Of a stretch of 64,000 nucleotides of DNA, positions 1 through 13,300 are shown piece after piece. The notes under the pieces were generated by a model. The model was not told the origin of the DNA. It worked only from the letters and a program-made list of their open reading frames with translations, and did not search any database. The position numbers and the translations under genes are program-made. The stretch is from Tetracentron sinense (taxonomy: Eukaryota > Streptophyta > Magnoliopsida > Trochodendrales > Trochodendraceae). How positions within the stretch are numbered: the stretch's first letter is position 1; each line of letters starts with the position of its first letter. The stretch spans positions 28,657,531 through 28,721,530 of the forward strand of contig CM026554.1 of NCBI GenBank assembly GCA_015143295.1, given 5' to 3'.

Positions 1-113
1 ATGGAGTCGCAATACCAACTATTGATGGTATACGAAATGTACTTGACCATATTGGGGCACAAAAGAATGGAAAGCAAACACCAGTGCTTTGGCATAATCT
101 TCGAGAAGAACCG
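1..113 (+). CDS. Paladin-like gene, first exon in window (5' incomplete)
   Basis: Frame 3 encodes [18 protein letters not shown] and ends LWHNLREEP, directly before a GTAAGA donor at 114. This is the beginning of the first repeat module (the same text recurs as [18 protein letters not shown] in the exon at 37415). The ATG at base 1 is out of frame and is not the start; the true start lies upstream of the window. Confidence 0.88.
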
Positions 114-3100
114 GTAAGACTGTTTACATGCTTATGTTATTAATAGCATCATTTATGTTTAATTCTAGGATGAATATGCATCAATTTTGCTCTACTTTAG
201 TCAATATTCATGCCTTTACATTTCATTGCACCAACATATTGAGATGGTTTGGTCATTTGAAATAGTCTAATTGTTAGTTTTCTTTTTATCCTCAAACAGG
301 TGGTGTACATTAATGGCCGTCCATTTGTTTTGCGTGATGTGGAGAGGCCCTTCTCCAATCTTGAGTATACAGTATGTTAATATGTACCGTAAAAGTAGTC
401 TTTTCCCTTTTTCAAATGGCATATATTTTCATCTATATCAATTTCTCCATTATCGGGAATGATTTTTTCCCTTATATTACTTTTTATATATCATGTGATA
501 TATTGCATAGTGGCACTTTTCAATGTGATATTACGTTCTGGTGCTTTTCGTATTCAAGTGTACTCTTCTCATGTGTTCCTTGTACACATGCATGTGCAAT
601 TGTTGGTTAATTTCATCACTTAATCGCATCCCAGTGAGAGACTTTTTAAAATAGAAATAATAATAAAATCTAGTTGAGTGGAAGGACACATGTCTGACCA
701 ACCTCTAATAACTTGCGATGCATAATTATAGAAAATAATTAGGTGAAAATCCTTTTTGAATAGGCTTCCTTTATATGAATCACCTAACAAGATTTAGCCT
801 CAGTTGTTGACCATCGCCTGTTTTTGCATTAGCAGATGCTGTCAAAGCTCTCCCCAAAGGAACAGATTTGTGTATTTGTTGAAGTTGTAACATTTCTAAA
901 TGCATAAAAAGATGATTCTTTAAAAATATCCAAGTTATAGGCTGATATGAAAGTCATAGTGCAGGCCAAGCTCTGCATTGTTATAAGTTACAACTCAGCT
1001 TGGCACCTAGGTAGGACCAAAAATTAGAAATAGCTGATGAGCTTCCTAGGATAATGAAGGAAACAACCTAAGTTTTGTAGTGCTTACATTGGCAATCTCT
1101 TTTTTCTAGGTGACACTGACACATCAGCATAGGTGGTTTCCTGTGGTAACTAGGGGAGTCAATGGACTGGGCTTGGGCTTGCATTTTTGTGATTTTTTGA
1201 ATAGGCCCAGCTTGCTTAAAAGAGGCCTAGTTGACAGTCTGAGTGGCAACTAGGAATTATCATACTCCAAGGCTTATCCGTTTATAATAAAAGACTATTT
1301 TGAGCATGCCACTATTCAACTAGAAGGTATATTAGAGTCTGACAATACCGTTGTCTACAAATGATGTTTTTCAATTATTTTTTGCTGAGTCTACTAATAT
1401 GAAGTTTGATCCATCAAGGCATCCATTTACTTGGGTTAATTTTCATGCTCATTTCAGTATTCTTTTCTTCCCTTGTATGAATTTAAGTTTCTTTTTTAAA
1501 GTGGTTCAATTTGAAAACGACTTACTGTATCAAATTAGGGAATCAACAGGACTAGGGTTGAACAAATGGAATTTCGCCTGAAAGAAGACATCCTGCTGGA
1601 AGCTGCGAGGTATTTTCATTAGATGCATTTTTTTTCTTTTGTTTTTGACTTGCAAATGGTTATTAGAGACATGTTTGTACCACTGTTTTCTTGCTCTGCA
1701 TGATAGCAAATTTTCTTTACACGTCTGACTTAGCAGATATGGAAATAAGATCCTTGTAACTGATGAACTGCCAGATGGTCAGATGGTGGACCAATGGGAA
1801 CCAGTGACACATGATTCTGTAAAGACGCCTTTAGAGGTATACTTATTGAAGCTCTCGTGGGATGAGGCACCTAGTTGATATTCTAAATTTTCTTATATTC
1901 ATCTCAGATGTATCTCCTTGCTAGGTTTATGAGGAACTGCAAGTAGAAGGGTACCTTGTTGACTATGAACGTGTACCTATAACTGATGAAAAACCGCCGA
2001 AGGAGCAGGATTTTGACATTCTGGTGAGTTCAATCGCATTTTAGTTTTAAATCCTTATATTAGTTCATATGGATGCCTTCAATAATTGTGTTTGGAAAAT
2101 GTGTTCAACATTGGGAATCATGAGGATTACTCCGTTTGCCTACTTTACTTTCTACTATGTTTGACATGTCATATTTTCGAACAAGCTTGCTTTTATCCTA
2201 ACTTCAATAATATGTAACACAAAGAACTCCAATTTCTATCGCCATGATGGATGCATGTTGGTAAAGGTGTATGTGGTCTTCAATTGTCCTTCCCCTCCCC
2301 GTTATATTTCAAATAACATTCTTATGGATCACTAGTTGGCCCAACATGTGCAAAGCATGTGTGGGATTTTGTATCAAAGGAACAATGCTTAATCAACCAC
2401 CACTTCTATGGATGGTCATAAACATTTTGTAAATTGTAAGTATGGATGATAATTCAACTGTCAAACTGTATTGCAACACAAACGGAATTGAGGTCATCTA
2501 GTACATTTACATGGTAGATGTAAATGGTAAAATTTCTCTCTAGATTTCCGTGTGTGAGTACTGTTACTCGCACACGTATGTACGCTTACTACTTTCACAC
2601 GCACGCGTATACTTGAGACTTGATGGTAGAAAAAGTTTGAGGTATAAATAGGGAACAGCACATCCATACCTTGCAAGAATGTTTATATCAAAAAAATGAA
2701 GGTTTGTAATTTAAAAAGAAGAAGGTTTGCAAGCTGAGAAGAACTTGGTTTTTGAAGGAATGGTAACACATGCAATCAAGCTACCATTTTTTTCTAGGAA
2801 GAAATAGAAAATAATTGCAACTGAAGTGTCTGGCTCTTGCATTGTTAACTTATTTGCCTTTCTAGTTTCATTTGTTCTATGTCCACCTTAGGGAAATCAT
2901 GTGTCCTATGATAATAAGCTGATCCAAGGTAATTATATATCCCTTGAAACAAGAAAGGAAACAAAGTTAAAAGTATAGGACCTTAAATATCCAGGAGGAA
3001 GAAAAATTAATGTTTCTCTTTTAGTTAGAAAATATTGGAATTTGACATGGTTTTAACTTTGAAGTATGTTCTCTTGCCAAGACTTGCAAAAGTTTTCTGA

Positions 3101-6100
3101 CTTCAAGTGCTAGGCTTTGCAAGTCTTGTTAATTGGCAATATCTGTGTTCTTTGGCGTTGAGTAAATCACGAGTCATACCGGAATTTACTTTAAGTGCCA
3201 GGCTTTGCAAGCCATTATCAATGGCTTCAATGGAACTAAAAACCCCATGTTAATGATGTATAGAGAGATAGAGAGGCGAACATTGACTTACGGGAAAGAC
3301 AACACGAACAATTGCCGGAGTATTGTCGCCGGTAGATGGAATAGTGTTTACTCCTGATAGTCTGAACTGTGTCCATGTGACGCGTGATGTTGTTGGACAG
3401 GATGGGAGTGGAGGAGAGGTGAACAGAGAGTTGAGAGGAAGATATTAAGTTGGAGGTAGCCTTGAGTCGGTTTTTTTTTTTTATCAGAGTCTCTTCCTAA
3501 AACAATTTCCCACATGCATAAGAATTGATGTCCTTCCCTTTTGGGTGAGAATTGAAAACCTGCATTTCATGTTTTTGTAACAAAAGAACAACATCAAAAT
3601 GGTCAATTTCCTAGAATTATCAATTCTTACCTCAAATTCTCGCGAATAGAACACGGCCTAAATGTTGTTTTCGTGGAAATATTTCAACTCCAAATTGGGA
3701 AATACCGCAATAAATATTACCGGATATTTTTGAAATTGGTGATTTTTTTTCACATTTTAGGAAAAACTTTTGGAAAATTATGGAACAATGGAATATTTTG
3801 TTGAAACTTCAGGAAATGTTAAAAGGAAAATAAATACATAGTGAGAAATTAAAAAATGCAAAAAACTAAGGGACATTAGAGATGAGTTTAGAATAGAGCA
3901 AAGACACATTGCCGGTGGTGTATCATACTTGATGTGAATATAACACACAATGTTCACTACATTCAATACGTCATCATCATCAATGACTTATCCCAAGTAT
4001 TTGGGATCGGCAACACGGATCCTATTTCGCCTTTCCATTCTATTAAAAGAAGTAACTTTGGCGAAGTCGTGTGCTATAAATCTTTCCTCACTAAATCCAT
4101 TCATGTCATTTTGACCTTCCTTTCCTCCCTTTAGAGCTTACAATTTGCACCAATTCACTTCTTTTTTTGGAGCCTTAAGTGGCCTCACTGAACATGTCCA
4201 TGCCATCTCAATTGAATCTCCATTATTTTAGCACCTGTTAGAGGCTTAGAGCCATTCCTAGATCCTCTCGTATGTGCTCATTTCTAATTGTTGTGATGGG
4301 CCTAAGTTTCTAAGCCGATAACAAGTTATGTTATTTACTTGTGTGTACCTTTTTCACATTAGTAAGGGTATTTATGTCCTTACAATGCCTTTTTTTTAAT
4401 AATAAATAAAAGGAGAGAGTGTATCTAGTAAATACACTTATTCTTTCCCTTTGCTAAACGAGTTGTTTTCTTCTTTCTCTTTTCTCTATACAAGAAATTA
4501 GGGTTTGAATATTTCTACTTTGTATTAGAGTAGGTTTTCACTCAAGATCATTGGAGGAAGTTTACTAGGGGAGATGAAACTTAACCAAAGCAACCTCAGT
4601 AGCTCTTGATGTCAATTGACTGCAAGTTTGCACGGTTAACGTTGGCAGCCATACGAAGTACAAACACCTTCCCCCCGCTTGGATCTTGAGGTAATTGGCA
4701 CGGTTCTAAATGTCGATATCGCTCGACATGTCGAGCTGTGGAAAAAAGATTGAAACCCTGTACTATTTACATTTCAAGTGGATATCGTTCGTTGAGTAAT
4801 CAACTCTTGTTCATCGAAGTTTACAAAAATTTGTCGATCTTGTAAACCACGCAAGTAGGTTTTATGTTGGTACCTATGGAAATGAAAGCATTTAGTAGGA
4901 AACATTAGGAATTGTGTCAAAAAATACTGTAGTTTTGATGTCGCAAGTAGATTTCTTGTTGGTACCCATGTAAACGGAAGGGTTTCGTAGATGATGTGTT
5001 GAAACATTTATTTAGGGTATAGTTACTCCCCTATTTTTACCTTTTTGGGATTGTTAAGGCCTATGATTTGAGTTCTGATTGATCCGTAGAGATTTTGAAC
5101 AACGTGTGAGGGTTGTATATGCTTAAATTAGCCTTATTTCATCTTACTAGGGTGTTTGTTGGGTGTTTGAGAAGCCTCGGTTTTGCTTATTTAGTGTCTT
5201 ATTACCCCGAAAGTGATAGAATGTCAGAAAGCGGTGGTATGGAGGGGACTTCCACAAGTGCTAGGATTTTGAGAATTTCATTTTATGAGCTTGCTTCACT
5301 AGAGAATCCTAGTTCGCAAATTACGACTATCAAATTGGATGACAGAAACTACTTGGAATGATCTTAATTTGCAAAAAAATGTTTATTGAAAGTCGGGTAA
5401 ATTTGAATATATTAATGGGAGTAGTATAGCTCAGACAATTTGATGCTTCATTTGACAAAGTGAAAATCAGAAAATCTCACTGTCATGTCTTGGTTACTAC
5501 ATTCCATGCAACTTTAGATTTCGAGAGGATTCCTTTTTCTCAGGATTGCCAAAGAGATTTGGGATGCAACAACTCAAACTTGTTCTGAGGCTCGTGACAT
5601 TTCCGGGAATTATCATTTACGAGAGGAGATTTCTTAGCTTAGGCAGGATGATAAACCCTTGGCTAATTACTTTTGCTTGTCTTTGTGGTATGTGAGAAGA
5701 GTTGGATCACTTCTGACATATCAACTCGTGTGTGTTGTTGGAGAGCAGTATCACAAGCTTGTGACGCAGGACAAGATCTTTGAGTTCTTAGCTAGGTTGA
5801 ACTCAGACTTCGAATTATCATGGGTTCAAATTCTGAGTAAAGATGAGTTGTCATTTTTGAGTTAAGTGTATGCTCTAGTACCAGGTGAGGAGAGTAGATG
5901 AGTAACAATACATCTCTGCAGTAGTAGTTTAGACTTTAGACCATTCTGCATTAGCATCCATTGCTCTGCCTCATAGAGTAGGCAAGGGAGGTACTTGCAA
6001 ACAAAAGAGTGGTTTGAGTTCAGATGAGAAGGATAAGTTGAAGGTGATCACTGTGGGAGGCTGAGGCACACCAAGGAGACTTGTTGGGATTTGGATGGAA

Positions 6101-7320
6101 GACCAACCAAATTTACTTGCCCTGGGTCATCTACAACTCATATTGTTTCATCTATAGTTATTACATGTTGTACCACTTATTCTTGCTTAGACATCTCCAA
6201 GGTAGATGTTATCAGTTCCATGGGAGGAATTTGAGTGTCTTCGTTATCTCCTTGCTTAACTGGATCATGCTTCTCCATCATTCACTTCTCTTCCCTAAAC
6301 AGGTGTCAGTGCTTCTACTTTTGCTCATCATGTTTCCTCTGTATCCAATTTTCCTAGATTATCAACTGAGAGGCTTTAGATTGTATGTTTCGTATGCCCT
6401 ATATTTTTTTCTACATACGAGTCATGTTCTAATAGTGCTAAAGTCAAAATTGCTGATGGATCCATCTTCCCAGTTTCAAAAACAAAAGAACCATTAGGGT
6501 TTCTCCTAGTTGTTTTTGTCCTTTGTTGTATATGTACCTGATTTTTCAGCTTATTTTATTTCTGTTAGTAGTTTAACCAAAATAATAAATTATAGTGTAA
6601 CCTTTTTTCTTTTGTATTATGTGTTTCAAGATCTGAAGACACAGCAACATATTGCGAATGGTCATGAAGTTGGTGGATTTAACTTACTAGATTCGGCTCA
6701 GACTTTTTCTAGTGCACTCCACTCTAGTAGTTGTGTTAATAAAGATTGAATTTTGCTGTGGCATAACTGCCTTAATTATTTATTTTTTTCGTCTTTGAAA
6801 CTTGTGTTTTCACATCTGTTTTGAGTCTGTCAGTTAGCAAAGTTTACAATGTTGTGAAGTGTGTGAACTAGCAAAATATTGTCGTGTCTTATTTTTGCCT
6901 AGCAGTAAAAGAAGTCAATTTCCTTTTATATAGCGCATTCTGATGTGTGGGGACCTTCTACTTTGTCTATGGGTTTCCGCTATTTCATTTCATTTGTAGA
7001 TGATTGCACAAGATAAACATTGATTATCTTATGAAGATGAGGGATGAACTAACTAACATTATCCGTGTCTTTCATAAGACGGCGAGGGTCCAGTTTGAAA
7101 AAAAATCAAAGTTCTCAGATATGATAATGGACATGAATATCTGGAGGGTCAGTTGAAAGCTTATCTAGAGGAGAATGGTGTTGTACATCAAATTAGTCGT
7201 ATTTATACTCAACACAACGGGGTAGCTAAACTAGTATAGTCAAGGCGATGCTTAGGCGATTAGCCCCGGCTAGGCGAGGTGTTGCCTAGGCGACGCCCGG
7301 ATGATAAAATTATTATTATA

Positions 7321-7365
<45 letters not shown>

Positions 7366-10300
7366 CATATATTTTATTATACAACATCCAAAAGACCAAA
7401 ACTCCACACCCAGATTCCACAAAAACATAAAATAAAAAGTCTATTACGACCATTCATATATCATCATCATCATCATCATCAGGAAGTGGATTTTATAAAA
7501 CTTCATTCCCTATGTCATCGTCACCCCCATCTCCCATCCGAGTCATCAATATTTGCATCAATGTTTTGTTCTTTGTCATTTGTCTCATCTAACTCAAGTA
7601 ATGGTTCTTCTTCAACCATTCTTCATGAGCTTTCGCTGAGACCTCCTCTTTGCAAGTGTGGGCTGGACCTAGTATGTCGGGAGCGTTGTTCATTTGCACT
7701 AGAAGCCTCTGCAACTTGGTCTAATGTTAAATCATCATCTTCATGCACTAGATCTTGCATGCTTCCAATGAGCCACTCATTGCATTTGTCACGACCCAAA
7801 ATACCCCCTAGAAGTTAGGAGACTTTGGTTCATGACTTGCACTTAAAACATCCTGCAAGAACATATAAGGCATACTAAAAAAGCAAACTAGAAAATTTCT
7901 TAATACAACAACTGTATTCCAAGTGTACAAAATTTACATCATAAACAAAGTGGACATTTCCACTTTCCCAAACACACATGACACTACCTCTCATCCCTCA
8001 AAGCAGTAATACAGTTATCTGTCAAGACCCTCTTCTCCGTAAGGTGACACTGAGCAAGGTCCTCTATCAAGCATCACTGTCATCAACTAATGGTTCCGGT
8101 GCGCAATGCCAGCAGTGTACCTACCGAAATAACAGTTCGGCTAAGGTTTGAATACTCAGCGCATACAAACTACTAGCTAACCATGTTAAGAACATTAAAT
8201 CATAATATGCTTGCAATATATAATATGACAATTCAATGTACAATTAAACAAATTTAAGCGTGCTTGAAATCAAAGAGTGGAAACAATCATTTTTTTTTTT
8301 TTAAAACTCAACCGTTACATATATCTTGATATCATAACTGAATTTAAGCATTTCAAAACATCATTTGAAATAACATTTGCACATACTTTTCAAATCACAT
8401 GCTTGTAATACCTTGTTTGAAAACCATGTTTTAACTATGTCATGTTCTTGTCAATTACATATATAATACATACATGTCTACTTGTCATTTCTTCACCATT
8501 ATCAATACCTTGCTTGAAAATCATGTTTTAGCTATGTCATATTCTTGTCAATTACATATATAATACATGCATGTCTACTTGTCATTTCTTCACCATTACC
8601 ATGCATTACTTATTACAAACTACCATACTCAATCACCATATACATCATTTCACAATTACCATATTTCATATTCAATACACATCCATAGCCACACTTTTCC
8701 AACACTCATCACATATATCATTATACATTTCATACACATGTATCATATCTTGACTACAACTACCCTATTTCATATACATGCATATACTCATGCTTCTCAC
8801 ATTTTATTTAACAAGTGCCCGGACTATAGTGGAATGGAACACACTAGCTTTTCTTAATGTCTTTTACATGTTTTAACTAATGCCCGAACTATGATTGAAC
8901 GGAACACATTAGCTTCTTATCTTGCTTGTCTAGTGTCCGGACTATGGTGGAACGGAACACACTAGCGTATTTCACTTGTGACTAGTGCCCGGACTATGAT
9001 AGAACGGAACACACTAGTGTTATTCTTACCTGGCTAGTGCCCAGACTATGGTGGAACGGAACACACTAGTTTAATTACTTTGCTAATGCCCGGACTATAG
9101 TGGAACGGAATACATTAGCCTTGTTACACTTAAACATCATGCATGCTTCATGAAAAACCCTTGCTATGAACACTTGACTTGAAAACCTTTTCTTGAAATC
9201 AAACTTCTTTAAACAGAAATCATCCTTGAGTACTTGTATTCGATAAAAAAAAACCTTTCATAAAATTGTGCGTGATCATGCTGTCATTTGTGTACAATAA
9301 GGAAAGCCAGAACTCCTAAAACATGCTTAGCCTATACACAATTCATCATTTCAAAGCCATAAATGATCATGCATTTCATTATGAACAATAAGGAAAGGAA
9401 GAAAGTCCTGGACATGCTTGGTCTATACATAAATTATAATTACACATAGCCATATACGATCATGCATGTTATTTACAAACAATAGAGGAAGTCAAGAACA
9501 TCCTATAACATGCTTAGTCTATACGAAATTTCACAATTACAAGACCACAAATTATTTAGTTCAACAAATACCATTTAAAAGTCTTAATGTCTAACAATAA
9601 TTCGTAACATAGCTAACTAGTAGAGTTTATGTACCTTAGAAAGAAGCTTTTACACTTCAGTGGACTGGAAACCAAGCTTGAGGTCGCTTTGGATATCAAT
9701 TAACGATGGAAGAAAACTAACTCGCTTCCGTAAATCAAATCTTGTGGTAGACCCCCCCCTCTAGACGCTAGAGTATGTCTCTGAGGTTAAAAAAATGCCG
9801 GAATCGAATTCAGCATGCCAGAAAACCTTGGGGTAGTGAGCCACTCTCACTACTTCACTTTCTCTCACTAGAATCTTCTTTCTCTCTACTCTCTTTTGTT
9901 TCTCTCTCTAAAAATCTGCTCCAGCAACTCCAGAATTTCTGCTCTCTCAATATTATGAGACTATGAGAGAAATGAGCACCACTTCAGCTTTCTCTCTCTA
10001 GAACCCCTTTCTCTCTCTACTCTCTCTTTCTCTCTCAACACACCAATCGAGGTGCTGGGGAGTGAAACGGACGTCGCCAATGCATCGGGGACATCGATAA
10101 ACCCCTAGGTTCAACTCCTCTTCTCTCTCTCTCTCTCTCTCTCTTCCTTTCTCCTTTTTCTCTCTTTAGAAAAGTGTCTCTCTCTCTAGAATTCTCAGCA
10201 CAGATTTCTCCAGCAAATTTTCCCTTTCCAAAATGAGAGAGAATGAGCTTATTCTCCTCTTTTATATCCTTTAACACATGAGAGACACTTGCCTCTTGAA

Positions 10301-13300
10301 AGAGAAGTGTTAAATCTTGTTAGTGGGACACATGGCATACATGTGTGCACCCATGCGTCCGCTTGATTTTCAACATCCGGTAATTCCCACTTTTTTTCGC
10401 TCGATAATTCATAACTAAATAATAACACGCACGAAAATTACGAAATTACAGGGGATTAAACCTTAGTCAGTCCGACACCTACTGTAAAAATTTCAAATAA
10501 AAATACTGAGTTTTAATGGTCAAAAGTAAGTCCGGTAAAATACTGACGAACCCACTAATTTTCCGATTTTTAACAAAATACATCGTATACAAACACCATT
10601 CACATATATTGTATAAAATAATGGGAATCTCATTTCCAGGGTCTTACAACATTCATCAATATCCCGCAATGTGATAGGGTCTAACGAATCCCTTATATTG
10701 AATCGCTCCACCAACTTTTGATTATAATGAACAAAGACTAGATCATTCAACTTGTTTTGCTCTAATCCGTTCCTCTTTTTTGTGTGTATATGTAAAATTG
10801 AAAATTTTATACCATTAATATAAAAATTTCAAAATAATTAACTTATAAATAAAAGTAAAGACATGTATATAAATATACTCACTTGCTCAAATACATTGCA
10901 ATTACGCTCACAACCACTTACACTACAAGTCTAGCCAAGAATTTGCTGGGCTAATTTTTGTACATGAGGGGTTGAATTCCCATAAGCTCTCCACCATTGG
11001 GCTATAATAAATAAGAATTAAGAAAACAATATCAAAACATCAAATTAAGTTAAGAAAACAATATCAAAACATCAAATTAATTAAAAACTTAATAAATAAA
11101 AATTAAACTAGTAATTGACTAATAAGTAATAACTTTTTTTTTGGATGGTAAGTTGGGGTTAGGTCGACCCCTACCAGATATTTTAAAGACAAATGCTATT
11201 ACATTCTAGAGTACACCGTTCCATCCCGGTCTTCACAGATGATAGAATGAGTCACAAAAGGAAGGGGAAGAGGGGGGAAGGATAGACTAGAAAAATCTCC
11301 ACAAAGACTAGCTAGAGAATCAGCTGCTCTATTTGATTCATGCCAAACGTGCCTGATATTACAAGCCACAAATGTGTTTGGCCACCTAAAGATCACCCCT
11401 CCATTGCCAGGGAGAATCAAGAAGGTTATTCAAGCAGTCAACCACCCATTTCAAATCAACATACACCCAAATTTTGGAAGCACTGAACTCCTTAACCATT
11501 TAGAGCCCTCTAATGATCGCTTTTAATTCCAGCTCATCGATACTATAGCGCGCACACCCAATTGCAAAAGCTGCACATAGGACTCCCCTATGATCTCTCA
11601 AAATCCCACCCAGGCTAGCTCCTGCCTCACGTAGAGATCCAACCGTATTCAAGGCCCACTAGCCCTTTGGTGGAGGACACCAAGAGCAAAGTTTTTGCTT
11701 CGCCATAAAGAACTATATCTCAAGATCCCACTCATTCATAAAGAATCTATTCCTCTCTGAGTCCTCCACCTTATGTCGAGCAAAAACGAAATGACCTCGT
11801 CTCGTTCTTGATCAAGATGGAGAATGAGCCGGGTTCTAATGATTGATTTAAAAAAATTCTTTTGTTCCTTTCTCCCCATGCATGATAAAGAGTGGCGTTG
11901 AGTGCCAGCTTCCTAAAATTCTGAATCAAGTCATATCCTTTGAAAGCCTCTGAATCAAGTAATAACCCAGTGTTATTGTAATCCTCTTTCGGATTGCCAA
12001 GGGCCTTCCGAAAGGCCTTCAACATTTCAATACACTGCCAACTCACTGGTTATCTTATCTTATAAGTCCAAATCTGGAATTAACCTCGCAATGACATCGT
12101 ACAATCCTTTCATAATCTCTTTACAAGAATCGATATCTGGATTACTGTAATAAAACTCTGGATTAAGGAAATATCCAGCTGCATGGAGAGGTTTATGAAG
12201 TTCTACATTCCATCTTCCGTCAATGATATTTCAAATTCTCTTGTACCTATATTGATTATTATCAATTTTATTAAACTTATTAATAAATTATAAAATGCTT
12301 AAAAAAGTATGTTGATGTACTATCAAAGAGACAAATTAAAGACTTACTGCTGCTCATTTCGTTGGCCACCCATTGCTTCTTTAATGATTTCCTTAGCTTT
12401 ATCCTTAGCTTCATAAATGTATCCTATAAGGGGTCTCTTCTCCCCATCTACCAATCTCAAGACACACACTAATGGAGCTATCATTTTTTTTGCATATTCG
12501 ATGCCATTCCAAAAAGTAGACAAAACAGTCTCGATGACTTTTTTTCCTTTTACATCACGTGGCAACTTCGATTTAATCCACTCATCATAGTGAATACCTT
12601 TCTTAAAGCATCTTTCTTTTTGTAGATGCTCTGGAAGGTAAGAAAAGCTGTCTCAAATCTTGTGACGGCCATCCGAAGAAGATCATCATTATTAGTATGT
12701 GTCCTCATCAAATTAATTAAGAATCCATGGTTATATATAAATCCACTCAAACTGATTGCTTTCTCTAACGATCCCTTCACTCTAGGAAACTCCCCAATAT
12801 CCTCAAGCATGAGGTCAATACAATGTGTTACACACGGTGTCCAAAATAAATGAGGTCGTTTCTCTATCAACAATCTTCCAGCAAATATGTACGTGGAAGC
12901 ATTATTAGTAACAACCTAAATTACTTTCTGCTCACCAACCTTCTCTAAATAGGAATCCAACAACTCAAAAAGCTTTTGCCTTGTCTTCATGTATGATAAG
13001 GCATCTATAGATTCCAAAAACACCGTGCCAGAAGGGTTGTTCACTAAAATATTTATCAAGGTCCTTTTCTTCCTGTCTGTCCAATCATTAGACTTTATTG
13101 TGCATCCATATTTCCTCATGATTCTTTAACAGGCTCCAACATCTCATTAGTGTGCTCTACTTCCTTCTTAAGAAATGGTACCCTTAACTCATGATAACTT
13201 GGTGCCTTCATCCCCGTTCCAAATTGTCCAAGTGCTTCAATAATTGTTTTGAAGTTCTTCAATCTTGCAGTTGAATGGTATTCCTGCCTAATAAAACTAC

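Larger units (their letters stand above)
7797..10648 (-). mobile_element. Solo LTR (gypsy-like), 2.85 kb, inserted in hAT exon
   Basis: The + strand edges are TGTCACGACCCAAAATAC and CCAGGGTCTTACA. They are flanked by GCATT (7792-7796) and ACATT (10649-10653), a 5 bp duplication with one mismatch. Removing the LTR and one duplicate restores the host transposase frame, which proves the boundaries. There is no gag, pol, primer site or polypurine tract inside, so this is a solo LTR left by LTR-LTR recombination. By comparison with the LTR at 22803, the + strand left edge corresponds to an LTR 3' end, so the element points to the minus strand. It is similar to the solo LTR at 58601 over its first few hundred bases. 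Confidence 0.85.

Noticed and set aside
1..3. ATG at the first base as start of the gene
   Set aside because: The coding frame of the exon is +3, not +1; the family protein has about 60 more residues upstream.
8567..8857. His/Tyr/Thr-rich frame
   Set aside because: AT-rich low-complexity part of the solo LTR with CATA/CACA-like composition; no conserved domain.
8810..9125. CRISPR-like array
   Set aside because: Units are inside an LTR of a plant element, spacers are short and similar, and there are no cas genes.
10035..10277. Minus-strand frame with Arg-Glu repeats and a similar one at 33310-33501
   Set aside because: Translations of CT/GA-rich tracts inside solo LTRs.
11134..12060. Target-site duplication of the LINE 3' fragment
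   Set aside because: GTTATTACTTATTAG next to the poly-A and AAGATAAGATAACC at the other end are only loosely alike.
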